From the NCBI RefSeq assembly GCF_022200785.1, contig NZ_CP087585.1:1860001-1924000 (forward strand): DNA of 64,000 nucleotides, given 5' to 3'. Below are positions 27,820-36,790 of the stretch, one piece after another. The translations under genes and the position numbers were made by a program. Positions within the stretch are counted from its first letter, which is position 1, and every line of letters starts with the position of its first letter. The DNA is from Pedobacter mucosus (GTDB taxonomy: Bacteria > Bacteroidota > Bacteroidia > Sphingobacteriales > Sphingobacteriaceae). The notes below the pieces were generated by a model. It did not search any database, was not told where the DNA came from, and saw only the letters and a program-made list of their open reading frames with translations.

Positions 27820-28053
27820 ATGGAAAACAACACAAATCCCGTAAAGAAGATCTTAAAACCTTCTGTTGTGCATGATGATTTACCGTTAGCTAAGAAACCC
27901 GAGCACCTAAGAAGGACTTCGATAAACCATGATAATGCCTTACCTGAGAATCCTGAAAGAAATTATCATCACACAGAATTCCGGAGTTCTACAGCTAATC
28001 ATGATGAGATTAAGCATGCAGATGATGATGTTTGGAATGGAGAGGACGCATAA
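27820..28053 (+). CDS. Small disordered His/Asp-rich protein
   Basis: A 77-residue hydrophilic protein, rich in His, Asp, Asn and Pro, with no hydrophobic core and hence probably disordered. It repeats a short pattern: VHDDLPLAKKPE, INHDNALPENPE and ANHDEIKHADDD, each with a His-Asp pair. I recognise no family. It is divergent from the TonB receptor gene (162-base gap containing the palindrome) and its stop codon touches the terminator of the convergent dehydrogenase gene. The His-Asp repeats might bind metal, which is speculation. Confidence 0.6.
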   Translation: MENNTNPVKKILKPSVVHDDLPLAKKPEHLRRTSINHDNALPENPERNYHHTEFRSSTANHDEIKHADDDVWNGEDA

Positions 28054-28081
28054 AAAAGGCCTTTAGTAATAACTAAAGACC
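28052..28081 (-). terminator. Terminator after the alcohol dehydrogenase gene
   Basis: Stem GGCCTTTAGT (28058-28067) and ACTAAAGACC (28072-28081), one G:T mismatch, with a six-A run on the left giving a U tract on the minus strand. Confidence 0.7.
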
Positions 28082-28103
28082 TAAATAAAATATAGAAACT
28101 GTT

Positions 28104-29261
28104 TTATGGTTTTAAAACAACCTTAACACAGTCTTCTTTTTTCTCATCGAAAATTTTATATCCGTGAGCAGCTTCTTCTAATGGTAAAGTATGGGTTATT
28201 ATATCATCCAAAATAACTTTTCCATCATTAACAAGCTCAATAAGTTTATCAATATAATTTAAAACAGGCGCCTGTCCTTGCTTAATTGTTATTCCTTTAT
28301 CAAAAATTCTGAACAAAGGAAAATTATCATATGGTGAGCCATAAACGCCAAGAATTGAAACAGTTCCCATTCTCCTCACCGCTTCAAAACACATATCTAA
28401 AACTTTCATAGATCCTTTTTCGAAATTGAAAGTGGCTTTAACCTTATCGATAAAATTTCTTTCTGGCTCAAAGCCAACAGCATCAACACAAACATCTGCA
28501 CCTCTACCCCCTGTCATTTCTCTAATCGCTTCTATCACGTCAACTTTATGAGGATTTAAGGTGTCAACTTTATTCACAGCTCTTGCTTTATCTAAGCGAT
28601 AATCTAATGGATCAATTGCAATAACTCTACTTGCTCCGTTAATCCAAGCTGCTTTTTGAGCCATTAATCCTACTGGTCCTGATCCAAAAATTGCAACCAC
28701 TTCACCGCCCTTTAACTGCGCCCAATCAATTCCAGACCAACCCGTTGGGAAAATATCTGTTAAAAATAAAGCTTGCTCATCAGTTAAGTGTTCAGGAACT
28801 ATTCGAGGACTCACATCGGCATATGGTACACGAACATATTGCGCCTGGCCGCCGGAGTAACCACCATACAAATCTGTATATCCAAATAGTGCTGCACCTT
28901 TTTGACTTGCTACATCTCCATTTGGGCCATAATTTTTGTAGTTAGAATTTTCGCAGGCTGGAGATGCATCATGGGTACAAAAAAAACAAGAACCACAAGC
29001 AATCGGGAAAGGAACAACTACCCTATCACCACGTTTCAAATTTGTGATTGCTGATCCAACTTCTTCAACAATTCCCATAAATTCATGCCCCAATACCATC
29101 GGATCGGCTTGAGGAACTGCGCCGCTTAAAATGTGTAGATCTGACCCACAAATTGCAGTTGAAGTAACTTTTAAAATAATATCTCGAGGATCTAAAATTT
29201 TTGGATCTGGAACATTGTCTACCCTAATATCGCCAGGTTTGTGAAATACTGCTGCTTTCAT
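28104..29261 (-). CDS. Zinc-dependent alcohol dehydrogenase (formaldehyde dehydrogenase-like)
   Basis: MDR-superfamily enzyme of 385 residues. Catalytic zinc ligands C38 and H59-E60 (in GHEFMG), structural zinc cysteines C89, C92, C95 and C103, and the nucleotide-binding GSGPVGLMA are all present. The long insertion and FEPERNF region match the glutathione-independent formaldehyde dehydrogenase-like (FDH-like) subgroup; the real substrate is not known. The open frame runs upstream to 29339, but the 26 extra residues are not family-like, so the ATG at 29261 is used. The promoter region is divergent from the SDR gene at 29472. Confidence 0.88.
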   Translation of the reverse strand: MKAAVFHKPGDIRVDNVPDPKILDPRDIILKVTSTAICGSDLHILSGAVPQADPMVLGHEFMGIVEEVGSAITNLKRGDRVVVPFPIACGSCFFCTHDASPACENSNYKNYGPNGDVASQKGAALFGYTDLYGGYSGGQAQYVRVPYADVSPRIVPEHLTDEQALFLTDIFPTGWSGIDWAQLKGGEVVAIFGSGPVGLMAQKAAWINGASRVIAIDPLDYRLDKARAVNKVDTLNPHKVDVIEAIREMTGGRGADVCVDAVGFEPERNFIDKVKATFNFEKGSMKVLDMCFEAVRRMGTVSILGVYGSPYDNFPLFRIFDKGITIKQGQAPVLNYIDKLIELVNDGKVILDDIITHTLPLEEAAHGYKIFDEKKEDCVKVVLKP

Positions 29262-29471
29262 AAGTTTATAATTTAGTATTATTTTCTTCTTTTCAACAGA
29301 TCTCAAAATGGAATAGTTTAAAGAAAATAAACATTTCAAGCATTTATTGGAATGCGAAAATTTAAGTCAAATATTATTTTATCAAAACTTTTAAATTATC
29401 AATCATGTTAAAAAAGAGGTCTTTAAGTGAAGACTAGATATTGATAGTAAATAAAATTTAAAACAAAATAT

Positions 29472-30275
29472 ATGGAAACCGTAAAACAATTTGCATTAAT
29501 TACTGGTGCCACGAGCGGCATAGGATTTGAATTGGCTAAACTATTTGCAAAAGATAAGTTTAACTTAATTATTGTAGCACGAAATGAAGAAGATTTAAAA
29601 ACAACCGCTTCAGTGCTCGAACAATATTTAATAGAAGTGATTACAATAAGTAAAGACTTATTCGAACCAGATGCGGCATTTGAATTATATGAGGAAATAA
29701 AAGATAAAAATATACAAATAGATGTATTGGTAAATGATGCTGGGCAAGGCGTTTATGGAAAATTTATCGAAACTGATATCAACCGTGAAGTGGATATTAT
29801 TCAACTTAATATTTCTTCATTAGTTACTTTAACAAAGCTTTTTGTGCAGGAAATGGTGAATAGAGGTAGCGGAAAAATTTTAAATTTAGCTTCGATAGCA
29901 AGTAAAAGTCCGGGGCCATACCAAGCCGTTTATCATGGAACAAAAGCGTTTGTCCATTCATTTAATGAAGCAGTACGAAATGAAATTAAGGATACTGGCG
30001 TTACCATCACCTCATTATTGCCGGGCGCAACCGATACTGACTTTTTTACAAAAGCTGATATGTTAGATTCTAAAGCGGTACAAGAAGGAGAATTAGCAGA
30101 TGCTGCGGATGTGGCTAAAGATGGCTACGAAGCAATGAAAGCTGGTAAAGATATGGTTGTATCTGGTTTCAAAAATAAAGTTCAAGTTGCTTTAGGTAAT
30201 ATTACTCCAGATAGTTTGCAGGCTGCACAAACAGCCAAAGTGCAAGAACCTGTCGATGGATCCGACAAAAAATAA
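29472..30275 (+). CDS. Short-chain dehydrogenase/reductase
   Basis: Classical SDR fold oxidoreductase of 267 residues, cytoplasmic. The cofactor motif is ITGATSGIGFELAKLF (TGxxxGIG, about 10-25), followed by NDAGQGVYG (NNAG equivalent, with Asp), the serine of NLASIASKS and the catalytic YHGTK (YxxxK). The C-terminus after about 200 (ADMLDSKAVQEGELADAADVA) matches the YqjQ/DltE-like group. It is the divergent neighbour of the zinc dehydrogenase and convergent with the trehalose operon, 19 bases from the stop of treY-malQ. Substrate unknown. Confidence 0.9.
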   Translation: METVKQFALITGATSGIGFELAKLFAKDKFNLIIVARNEEDLKTTASVLEQYLIEVITISKDLFEPDAAFELYEEIKDKNIQIDVLVNDAGQGVYGKFIETDINREVDIIQLNISSLVTLTKLFVQEMVNRGSGKILNLASIASKSPGPYQAVYHGTKAFVHSFNEAVRNEIKDTGVTITSLLPGATDTDFFTKADMLDSKAVQEGELADAADVAKDGYEAMKAGKDMVVSGFKNKVQVALGNITPDSLQAAQTAKVQEPVDGSDKK

Positions 30276-30294
30276 TTTAAAGTGTACGGAAGAA

Positions 30295-33200
30295 TTAATT
30301 ACTTCTTCCGTACATTTCTGTTTCTTGTGCCAGATGACTTGAAACGGCAACATTGCAATCTTCTAACCCCAATCTCCACAACCAGTTTCCCGAAATGGTA
30401 CCTGGTAAGTTCATTCTGGATTCTTGATCCAAACCCAAAACATCCTGAATAGGTAAAATGGCGATCTTCGCTATGGATGAATAAGATAATCTATTTAATA
30501 ATTCGTTTACATTTATTTCAGTTACGTCAACGCCAAAGTAAACGCCTAATCTTTTCTTCCCTGCATCATCAAGCTCATTTTTAAACCAGCCTTTTAACGT
30601 ATTGTTATCGTGTGTTCCTGTATAAACTAAACTATTTACTGAATCAAAATTATGTGGAATGTGAGGAGATGAAATAAGATCTTCACCAAAAGCAAATTGT
30701 AAAACCTTCATTCCAGGCAACTTAAATCGGTCTCGGAGTATTTCTACATCTTCAGTTATCTCGCCTAAATCTTCAGCGATGAATGGTAAACTATTAAATT
30801 TGTTTTGCATAATCTCAAAAAAATCTACACTCGGACCAGGTTTCCAATTACCATTTACAGCATCTTCATCTTTTGCTGGGATCTCCCAATAAGCTGAGAA
30901 CGCTCGGAAATGATCAAGTCTGACTAAATCATACAATTTAATATTATTTTCCAACCGCTTCAGCCACCAACTATAGTGATCATCTTTCATCTTTTTCCAA
31001 TTAAAAATTGGCATTCCCCAAAGCTGACCTTTATCATTAAAATAATCTGGCGGAACCCCGGCAACCATTTCTGGTTTTAAATCTTTATCAAGTAAAAAAA
31101 GTTCGGGTTGCGACCATATTTCAGCAGAATCACGATCCAGATAAAATGGTAAATCGCCGATGATTTTCACATTTTTAACGTTTGCATATTCTTTTAACTG
31201 GCACCATTGCCGTGTGAAAATGAATTGTTGAAACTTAATTTCATTTATCTCAGCTTGATGACTTTCTATAAATTCTTTAATTACATCTTCTTCTTTAATT
31301 TTTAACTTTTCTGGCCAATTATACCATTCCAATTCACCCTGATCTATTTTAATGGCAGAATAAACTGAAAAGTCATCTAACCAATCCGATTCCTCACTTA
31401 CAAAAAACTGGTATTCATCATGAAGATTTTCGATTTCACTAAATTTTTTGAATGCCTTTTTCAATAATTGAAACTTGTTTTTCTCAGTGGCTTCAAAATC
31501 AATATGTAACTTATTAGCAAGTTCATAGTGTTTAACATCATTGAAATCTAGCAAGCCATCTGCCACTAAACTTTCTGGGCTAATTAATAAAATATTTCCT
31601 GCAACTGCCGAATTACTAGAATAAGGCGAATGTCCGTTTTCTTTTTTTGTAGGATTTAAAGGTAAAATTTGCCAATGTTTCTGTTTAGCATTAGCTAAAA
31701 AATCAATAAACTTAAACGCTTCTTTGCCTAAATCTCCAATTCCAAAAGCAGAAGGTAAAGAGGTAATGTGCATTAAAATACCTGCAGCACGATTTGAATT
31801 TTTAGCAGTTATCTTAATTAATCCTAAAGGAATTTCATCAAATATTTGATTAATAAGGATACCATTATTAATTATGTCTTTAGTTCCACCTTTATGATTT
31901 AAAACATCGTTCCATGCTGAAGGCGCACCATCAGGAAGAATAATTTGCGTATCATCCCAATTAATTTTGTTTACTTCAACACTTAATTGTTTACATAAAT
32001 CTGCCGTACCAAGCGGTATAGCGACTACAAACCATTCTTTATTTAAGACCCTTGCAAACGCAAAAATATTCTGACGATATTTCCCTTTAACGGTAAGTTG
32101 AATGTATTCGCCACCTTCAAAAACTTTGTGACTTTCCTTTCTCGTTTTTATCAGTAATTGCGTTAGCCACAATTTAATTTTACCAGCATATCGATCATTC
32201 CAAAGTGTTTTAAGTGTTGATGTTTCGTTTAGAGTATCCTCAAAAGATTCAAGTTTTTGATAATCAACTGGTCTTCTGTTATCTGGATCAACCAAACTTA
32301 AATCCCACACTTCAGTACCTTGATAAATATCAGGGATACCTGGACAAGTAAATTTTAGAAGCAATTGAGATAAGCTGTTTATGATACCAAAATCTGCTAT
32401 TTGCGCCAGAAAATCTGTGATACTTTTTGCCCCACGCAGATTCTGATTGAGCAGCATATTTGAAAATTCTTTCACTTTTTGTTCATAATCTTCATCAGGC
32501 TCAGCCCATCCCGATCGCTTTTTGGCTTCTCGTAATGCCTTTTCTATGTAAAGTGCTATGCGGTTTGTAAAATCATCTTCATCCTGTTCAGGCATTGGTA
32601 AAGCGCCTAAAATCGTTTGATAGATCAGATAGATATCGTTTTTATGAACCCATTTAAATTCTGGATATTTGGTTTGCAATGCAGCTGTTGAGGCTTGCAA
32701 GTCAGAAATTAATTGAGTCCATGCTAAAGGTAGATCTGTTAATACGTTTAATCTTGCCCTTACATCTTCACCCTTTTTAGTATCGTGTGTAGAACTTGCA
32801 TTTATTGACAAAGGTGAATGCGATTGCCTATGAAGCATTTTTTCATGGAATTGATTGGTAGAAAGCCCAAATGCGTCAGGCTCATCGCCAACCTCACTAT
32901 GCCCTATAAATCGGTTATAAGTAAACATCACCGTATCCTCCACGCCCTTGGCCATTAGCGGACCGGTAAATTGCATACATCGTTGAAAAAATTGTTTAAC
33001 ATTTTCTCTGTATTGATCACTTTTAGTAGCAGATTTTTGCAATAAAATACTTTTCAATAAACCTGATGCTTCACTAACACCTTGATCCGATTCTAAGGGT
33101 TCGAATAACTGTTCAACTTGTTTTGCTTGCTCGATATTTAAAGGAAAATTGTAATTATAAAACCGATATACCGGCATTTGAATTAACATTTCTCCGATTG

Positions 33201-34353
33201 ATAATTTTAATTTGTCTTCTCCTATTAGGATTAGATCACTTTCATCAACTAAATTCAACGAAATAAGTAAGGAGAAAAGATTGTCTAATTCTCCCTGCAT
33301 GTGTTCGTGCAAAATAATTTTTTTCTTTTCGATGATCAAGGTTTTGGTATCAAGTTTTTTTCCTAAAACGTCTCGATACAAGTTATTAAAAGGTTTTTCA
33401 GCATCTACATTAGTAAAAAGATTATTCATCATTGCCAAAAAATCATATCCAGTTGTACCTTGAGCATTCCAATCAGATGGCAATAATTCATCTTTCTCTA
33501 AAATTTTCTCAACTACAATATAAATTTCATCGCCAACAGCCATCCTTAAGCGATCTAAATATTGCTTAGGATCGTATAAACCATCAATATGATCAATTCT
33601 TAAACCTTGAAAAACACCCTTTTCTATTAATTCAAAAATATATTTATGGTAGATATTAAAATTATTTTCATTTTGAATATTTAAGCAGATTAAGTTGTTT
33701 ACAGTAAAAAATCTACGATAATTAATTTTGAAATTTGTTTCCTGCCAGTTGCATAACTGATAAAACTGAAGGTTTGCTATGGCTTGCAATTCCAACGGAT
33801 TTTCGTTAATTGTATCCATTCCTTTTTCAAGAATTACCGAAGAAGCATCCAAATTAATAGGCCAATTGGAACCAGAAGAATTTAAAAAATATCTCTCCTC
33901 TACTTTTACGATTTTTACCGTGCCATTGTTAATGGCGACATCTAAGTTTTCACCTAAAAAAGGAACCATTAGCCGCTTGTCAATCGAAAAGTTAATATCA
34001 AAAAACGTGGCAAAATCAGATTTTTCACCTTTTTCTAATACATCCATCAACCATTTATTATCTGGATGAAAAGCCATATGATTTGGAACAATATCCTGTA
34101 ACCAGCTGATCCCTAAATTTTTGAGCGTTTTAGAAATTTCAAAAAGCTCTTCTTCGGTTCCAATTTCTGAATTAATTTTTAACGGGTTAACACAATCGTA
34201 ACCATGTGTACTCCCTGGGATTGCCTCAAAAATTGGTGATGCATAAATCGTGTCAATTCCTAACTTATGCAAGTATGGAATAATTTTTATTAATGATTTA
34301 AAAGTGAAATCTTTATGAAATTGAATTCGGTAAGTAGTACTCGGTGTATACAT
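30295..34353 (-). CDS. treY-malQ: Malto-oligosyltrehalose synthase / 4-alpha-glucanotransferase fusion
   Basis: Two GH13/GH77 enzymes in one 1352-residue chain. The N-terminal part (about 1-840) is TreY, which turns the reducing end of maltodextrin into a trehalose unit: TTYRIQFHKDFTF, STHGYDCVNP, QDIVPNHMAFH and the catalytic RIDHIDGLYDPKQYL block. The C-terminal part (about 855-1352) is a compact MalQ: GILMHITSLPS, SPYSSNSA, then catalytic VRLDHFRAF, IAEDLGE and GTHDNNT. All catalytic acids are in place in both halves. It lies one base after treZ and is the last gene of the operon. MalQ would recycle the short maltodextrins left by TreZ. Confidence 0.94.
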   Translation of the reverse strand: MYTPSTTYRIQFHKDFTFKSLIKIIPYLHKLGIDTIYASPIFEAIPGSTHGYDCVNPLKINSEIGTEEELFEISKTLKNLGISWLQDIVPNHMAFHPDNKWLMDVLEKGEKSDFATFFDINFSIDKRLMVPFLGENLDVAINNGTVKIVKVEERYFLNSSGSNWPINLDASSVILEKGMDTINENPLELQAIANLQFYQLCNWQETNFKINYRRFFTVNNLICLNIQNENNFNIYHKYIFELIEKGVFQGLRIDHIDGLYDPKQYLDRLRMAVGDEIYIVVEKILEKDELLPSDWNAQGTTGYDFLAMMNNLFTNVDAEKPFNNLYRDVLGKKLDTKTLIIEKKKIILHEHMQGELDNLFSLLISLNLVDESDLILIGEDKLKLSIGEMLIQMPVYRFYNYNFPLNIEQAKQVEQLFEPLESDQGVSEASGLLKSILLQKSATKSDQYRENVKQFFQRCMQFTGPLMAKGVEDTVMFTYNRFIGHSEVGDEPDAFGLSTNQFHEKMLHRQSHSPLSINASSTHDTKKGEDVRARLNVLTDLPLAWTQLISDLQASTAALQTKYPEFKWVHKNDIYLIYQTILGALPMPEQDEDDFTNRIALYIEKALREAKKRSGWAEPDEDYEQKVKEFSNMLLNQNLRGAKSITDFLAQIADFGIINSLSQLLLKFTCPGIPDIYQGTEVWDLSLVDPDNRRPVDYQKLESFEDTLNETSTLKTLWNDRYAGKIKLWLTQLLIKTRKESHKVFEGGEYIQLTVKGKYRQNIFAFARVLNKEWFVVAIPLGTADLCKQLSVEVNKINWDDTQIILPDGAPSAWNDVLNHKGGTKDIINNGILINQIFDEIPLGLIKITAKNSNRAAGILMHITSLPSAFGIGDLGKEAFKFIDFLANAKQKHWQILPLNPTKKENGHSPYSSNSAVAGNILLISPESLVADGLLDFNDVKHYELANKLHIDFEATEKNKFQLLKKAFKKFSEIENLHDEYQFFVSEESDWLDDFSVYSAIKIDQGELEWYNWPEKLKIKEEDVIKEFIESHQAEINEIKFQQFIFTRQWCQLKEYANVKNVKIIGDLPFYLDRDSAEIWSQPELFLLDKDLKPEMVAGVPPDYFNDKGQLWGMPIFNWKKMKDDHYSWWLKRLENNIKLYDLVRLDHFRAFSAYWEIPAKDEDAVNGNWKPGPSVDFFEIMQNKFNSLPFIAEDLGEITEDVEILRDRFKLPGMKVLQFAFGEDLISSPHIPHNFDSVNSLVYTGTHDNNTLKGWFKNELDDAGKKRLGVYFGVDVTEINVNELLNRLSYSSIAKIAILPIQDVLGLDQESRMNLPGTISGNWLWRLGLEDCNVAVSSHLAQETEMYGRSN

Positions 34354-34354
34354 T

Positions 34355-36211
34355 TTAGTTTGAAAAAATAAGTATGGATTCAGGAGATATGTTAATTTTT
34401 CCTTCTAGATCTATTGATGGTATTTTTGTATTTACTCCATTCCATTCAGTGGATGATGAGTTAAATATGTTTATCCATTCTGTAGTAGCGTCAGTTTGTA
34501 ATGTTTGATCATGGTGTGAAAAATTTAGTAAACATATGATTTGTTGATTTTCAAACCAACGATGCAAAATCAAACAATTTTGATCTGTAAAAGCTTTTGC
34601 ACTTACATTTTCACGAACTAAATTAGAAAGAGCGGAATTAGTTTTTCTTATAGCAATCAAAGCTTTATAATAATTTAGTAAAACCAGGTGATGACCAGAT
34701 TTGATCAAACTCCAGTTTAGTTTACTATTTAAATACGTTGCTTCATCTTGCGGATCGGGTGGTTGATCTATACTGTGGAAAGCTGCAAATTCAGCTTTTC
34801 TTCCTTTTTTTACAGCTTCTATTAAATCAGGATCTGAATGGCTGGTAAAAAATTGAAATGGATTATCTTCTCCATATTCTTCCCCCATAAAAATCAAGGG
34901 TATAAAAGGACTAACGAAAACAGCGCCAGCCAAAACTTTTAGCATGGCAAAACTTAATAGTTTGCTGGTCCGTTCGCCGAGCATTCTATTGCCTATTTGA
35001 TCATGATTTTGAGAGAAAACAACAAATTGTTCTCCCTTATTTCCTTCGGCTTTCTTTCCGAAAGTCTTTTTTCGATGAGGAGAATACTGGCCATCGTAAA
35101 CATAAGCATCTTGATATGATTTGCATAAATGTTCAACACCATTGAAATCAGCATAATACCCGGTTTTTTCTTGTCCGGATGCAACACGTAAAGCATGATG
35201 AAACTCATCTACCCATTGTGCATTTAAGTTATAGCCTCCTTTTTCAACTGGATTTATAAATTTGTTATCATTTAAATCCAACTCTGCAATAAGCTGATAT
35301 TCTTTACCAGTAAGTTTAGAAAGTTGATTCACATATTCTTTAATTTCTGCAAGAATATGAACTGCTCCAAGATCAAATATGGCATGGACAGCGTCCATTC
35401 GTAAAGCATCGATATGGAAATCACGGAACCACATTAAGACATTTTCAATAAAATAATGACGTACAGCATCACTATCCGCATCATCAAAATTGATTGCTTT
35501 ACCCCAAGGCGTTTTGTATTTATCGGTAAAATACGGACCAAAATCGTTAAAGTAATTACCTTCCGGACCCATGTGATTATATACAACATCCAAAATAACA
35601 GATAATCCTTTATCGTGACAGGTATTTACGAGGTGTTGCAAAGCGATTGGTCCGCCGTAAGAATTTTGAACAGCAAATGGAAAAACTCCATCATAACCCC
35701 AATTTCTCTCTCCAGGAAATTGCGCAACCGGCATTATTTCAATTGAATTTATACCAAGCGAAATTAAATAGTCTAACTTTTCTTCAACTGATTTAAAAGT
35801 GCCAAGTGAGCTAAACGTCCCAACATGAAGTTCGTAAATAATTAAATCTTTTAATTTTATTGCTTGCCAGCCATCATCAGTCCATTTAAATTCTTTCAAA
35901 TCAACAGCTTCTGAAGAAGCATGTACACCATTAGGTTGCGATATCGAAGCTGGATCAGCCATTATAAATAAATCAATTTCATTTTCACTATTTACGCTAG
36001 TTAATTCAAATGAATATTGATCTGCCTTTTTAATTTGATTTGTCTCTACGAACCAGTATCCATTTGGTTGGCTAGCCATTGCTATTCTTTGGTTCGTTTT
36101 CTTGATTATAATTGAAACACTTTGAGCATATGGCGCCCAAAACCATATAATCGCTAATCCTGTTTCAGAAAAATTTAAGCCTATTTTTTTTTCGAGTAAG
36201 TTTATTTGCAT
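34355..36211 (-). CDS. treZ: Malto-oligosyltrehalose trehalohydrolase
   Basis: Releases trehalose from malto-oligosyltrehalose made by TreY. The 618 residues have an N-terminal early-set domain (about 1-100, GLAIIWFWAPYAQSVSI), then the GH13 barrel: VYNHMGPEGNY, the nucleophile in ALRMDAVHAIFD, the acid in LIAELDLND and the transition-state acid in SQNHDQIGNR. The C-terminal beta domain is short. A trailing start overlap of one base with treY-malQ and a 53-codon gene ten bases upstream define a three-gene operon. Confidence 0.95.
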   Translation of the reverse strand: MQINLLEKKIGLNFSETGLAIIWFWAPYAQSVSIIIKKTNQRIAMASQPNGYWFVETNQIKKADQYSFELTSVNSENEIDLFIMADPASISQPNGVHASSEAVDLKEFKWTDDGWQAIKLKDLIIYELHVGTFSSLGTFKSVEEKLDYLISLGINSIEIMPVAQFPGERNWGYDGVFPFAVQNSYGGPIALQHLVNTCHDKGLSVILDVVYNHMGPEGNYFNDFGPYFTDKYKTPWGKAINFDDADSDAVRHYFIENVLMWFRDFHIDALRMDAVHAIFDLGAVHILAEIKEYVNQLSKLTGKEYQLIAELDLNDNKFINPVEKGGYNLNAQWVDEFHHALRVASGQEKTGYYADFNGVEHLCKSYQDAYVYDGQYSPHRKKTFGKKAEGNKGEQFVVFSQNHDQIGNRMLGERTSKLLSFAMLKVLAGAVFVSPFIPLIFMGEEYGEDNPFQFFTSHSDPDLIEAVKKGRKAEFAAFHSIDQPPDPQDEATYLNSKLNWSLIKSGHHLVLLNYYKALIAIRKTNSALSNLVRENVSAKAFTDQNCLILHRWFENQQIICLLNFSHHDQTLQTDATTEWINIFNSSSTEWNGVNTKIPSIDLEGKINISPESILIFSN

Positions 36212-36221
36212 TTCATGGGGC

Positions 36222-36383
36222 TTATTTTTCTTTTTCTTTATCCTTCAACATTCTAATTCTTAAATTTTCCTCAGCCCGTTTTACCTCATCTTTTTCACAT
36301 AGAGGTTCATCCGTTTTTAAAATTCGAGGTTGTTTTGGGTTTAAAACTATTTGAGCTGGGTGCTTAGTTGCTTCCTTTTTCAT
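36222..36383 (-). CDS. Small charged protein, first gene of the trehalose operon
   Basis: A 53-residue frame with a strong ribosome binding site (AGGAG at 36391-36395, seven bases from the ATG). The protein starts MKKEATKHPAQIVLNPKQPR and ends in an alternating acid-base helix (EDVKRAEENLRIRMLKDKEK type pattern), so it is probably a short disordered segment plus an amphipathic helix. I recognise no family. It has one cysteine. Its stop lies ten bases before treZ, so it is the leader gene of the operon. The function is unknown; translational coupling or a regulatory or membrane-associated role are possible. Confidence 0.65.
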   Translation of the reverse strand: MKKEATKHPAQIVLNPKQPRILKTDEPLCEKDEVKRAEENLRIRMLKDKEKEK

Positions 36384-36790
36384 AATTCATCTCCTATCCA
36401 ATTAAAAAACAATTGACCAATACAAAAGTTTTGTATTGAAATGATATACACAGCGTGAAAAATTATATTAGTGGCTTTAATTGTATACAAGGGCACTATT
36501 AATTTTTAAAACAGACTGTCTTATATTTTGACATCAGGTAAATGCCACCTGATTAGACACAGGGGAAAATGTTTCATAATTAATGAGTTTAATACTAAAA
36601 AAACAATGTATTAATACCTATAATAGGTAAATTAATAATGAATTATTTTAATTTTTTACTTTTAAAAACTGCTTTTAACGCCATTTGATTAACATTTTCC
36701 TAGAAATCAATTTAATTAAAGTGCCAATTTTAATTTTAGACTGGTATAACATTTGTTAAATTTTAATTATCATCCTAACCTAAAAAAAAC
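36384..36790. other. Divergent regulatory region, trehalose operon and sigma factor
   Basis: This 407-base gap has no gene. It holds the 21-bp palindrome (36418-36438), a 10-bp palindrome TTGTATACAA at 36481-36490, an inverted repeat ATCAGGT / ACCTGAT (36533-36539 and 36547-36553) and an AT-rich stretch with AACATTTG about 40 bases before the sigma factor start. It must contain the promoters of both divergent units. Confidence 0.6.
36418..36438. promoter_or_regulatory. 21-bp perfect palindrome upstream of the trehalose operon
   Basis: CAATACAAAA-G-TTTTGTATTG, perfect 10-bp arms around one base, 35 bases upstream of the small first gene. The position suits an operator overlapping the promoter. 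The TTTTG in the minus-strand arm may be part of the -7 element. Confidence 0.6.

Noticed and set aside
29262..29339. N-terminal extension of the zinc dehydrogenase
   Set aside because: The 26 added residues are hydrophobic and basic without family counterparts; the internal Met begins the conserved MKAAVFHKPGDI block.
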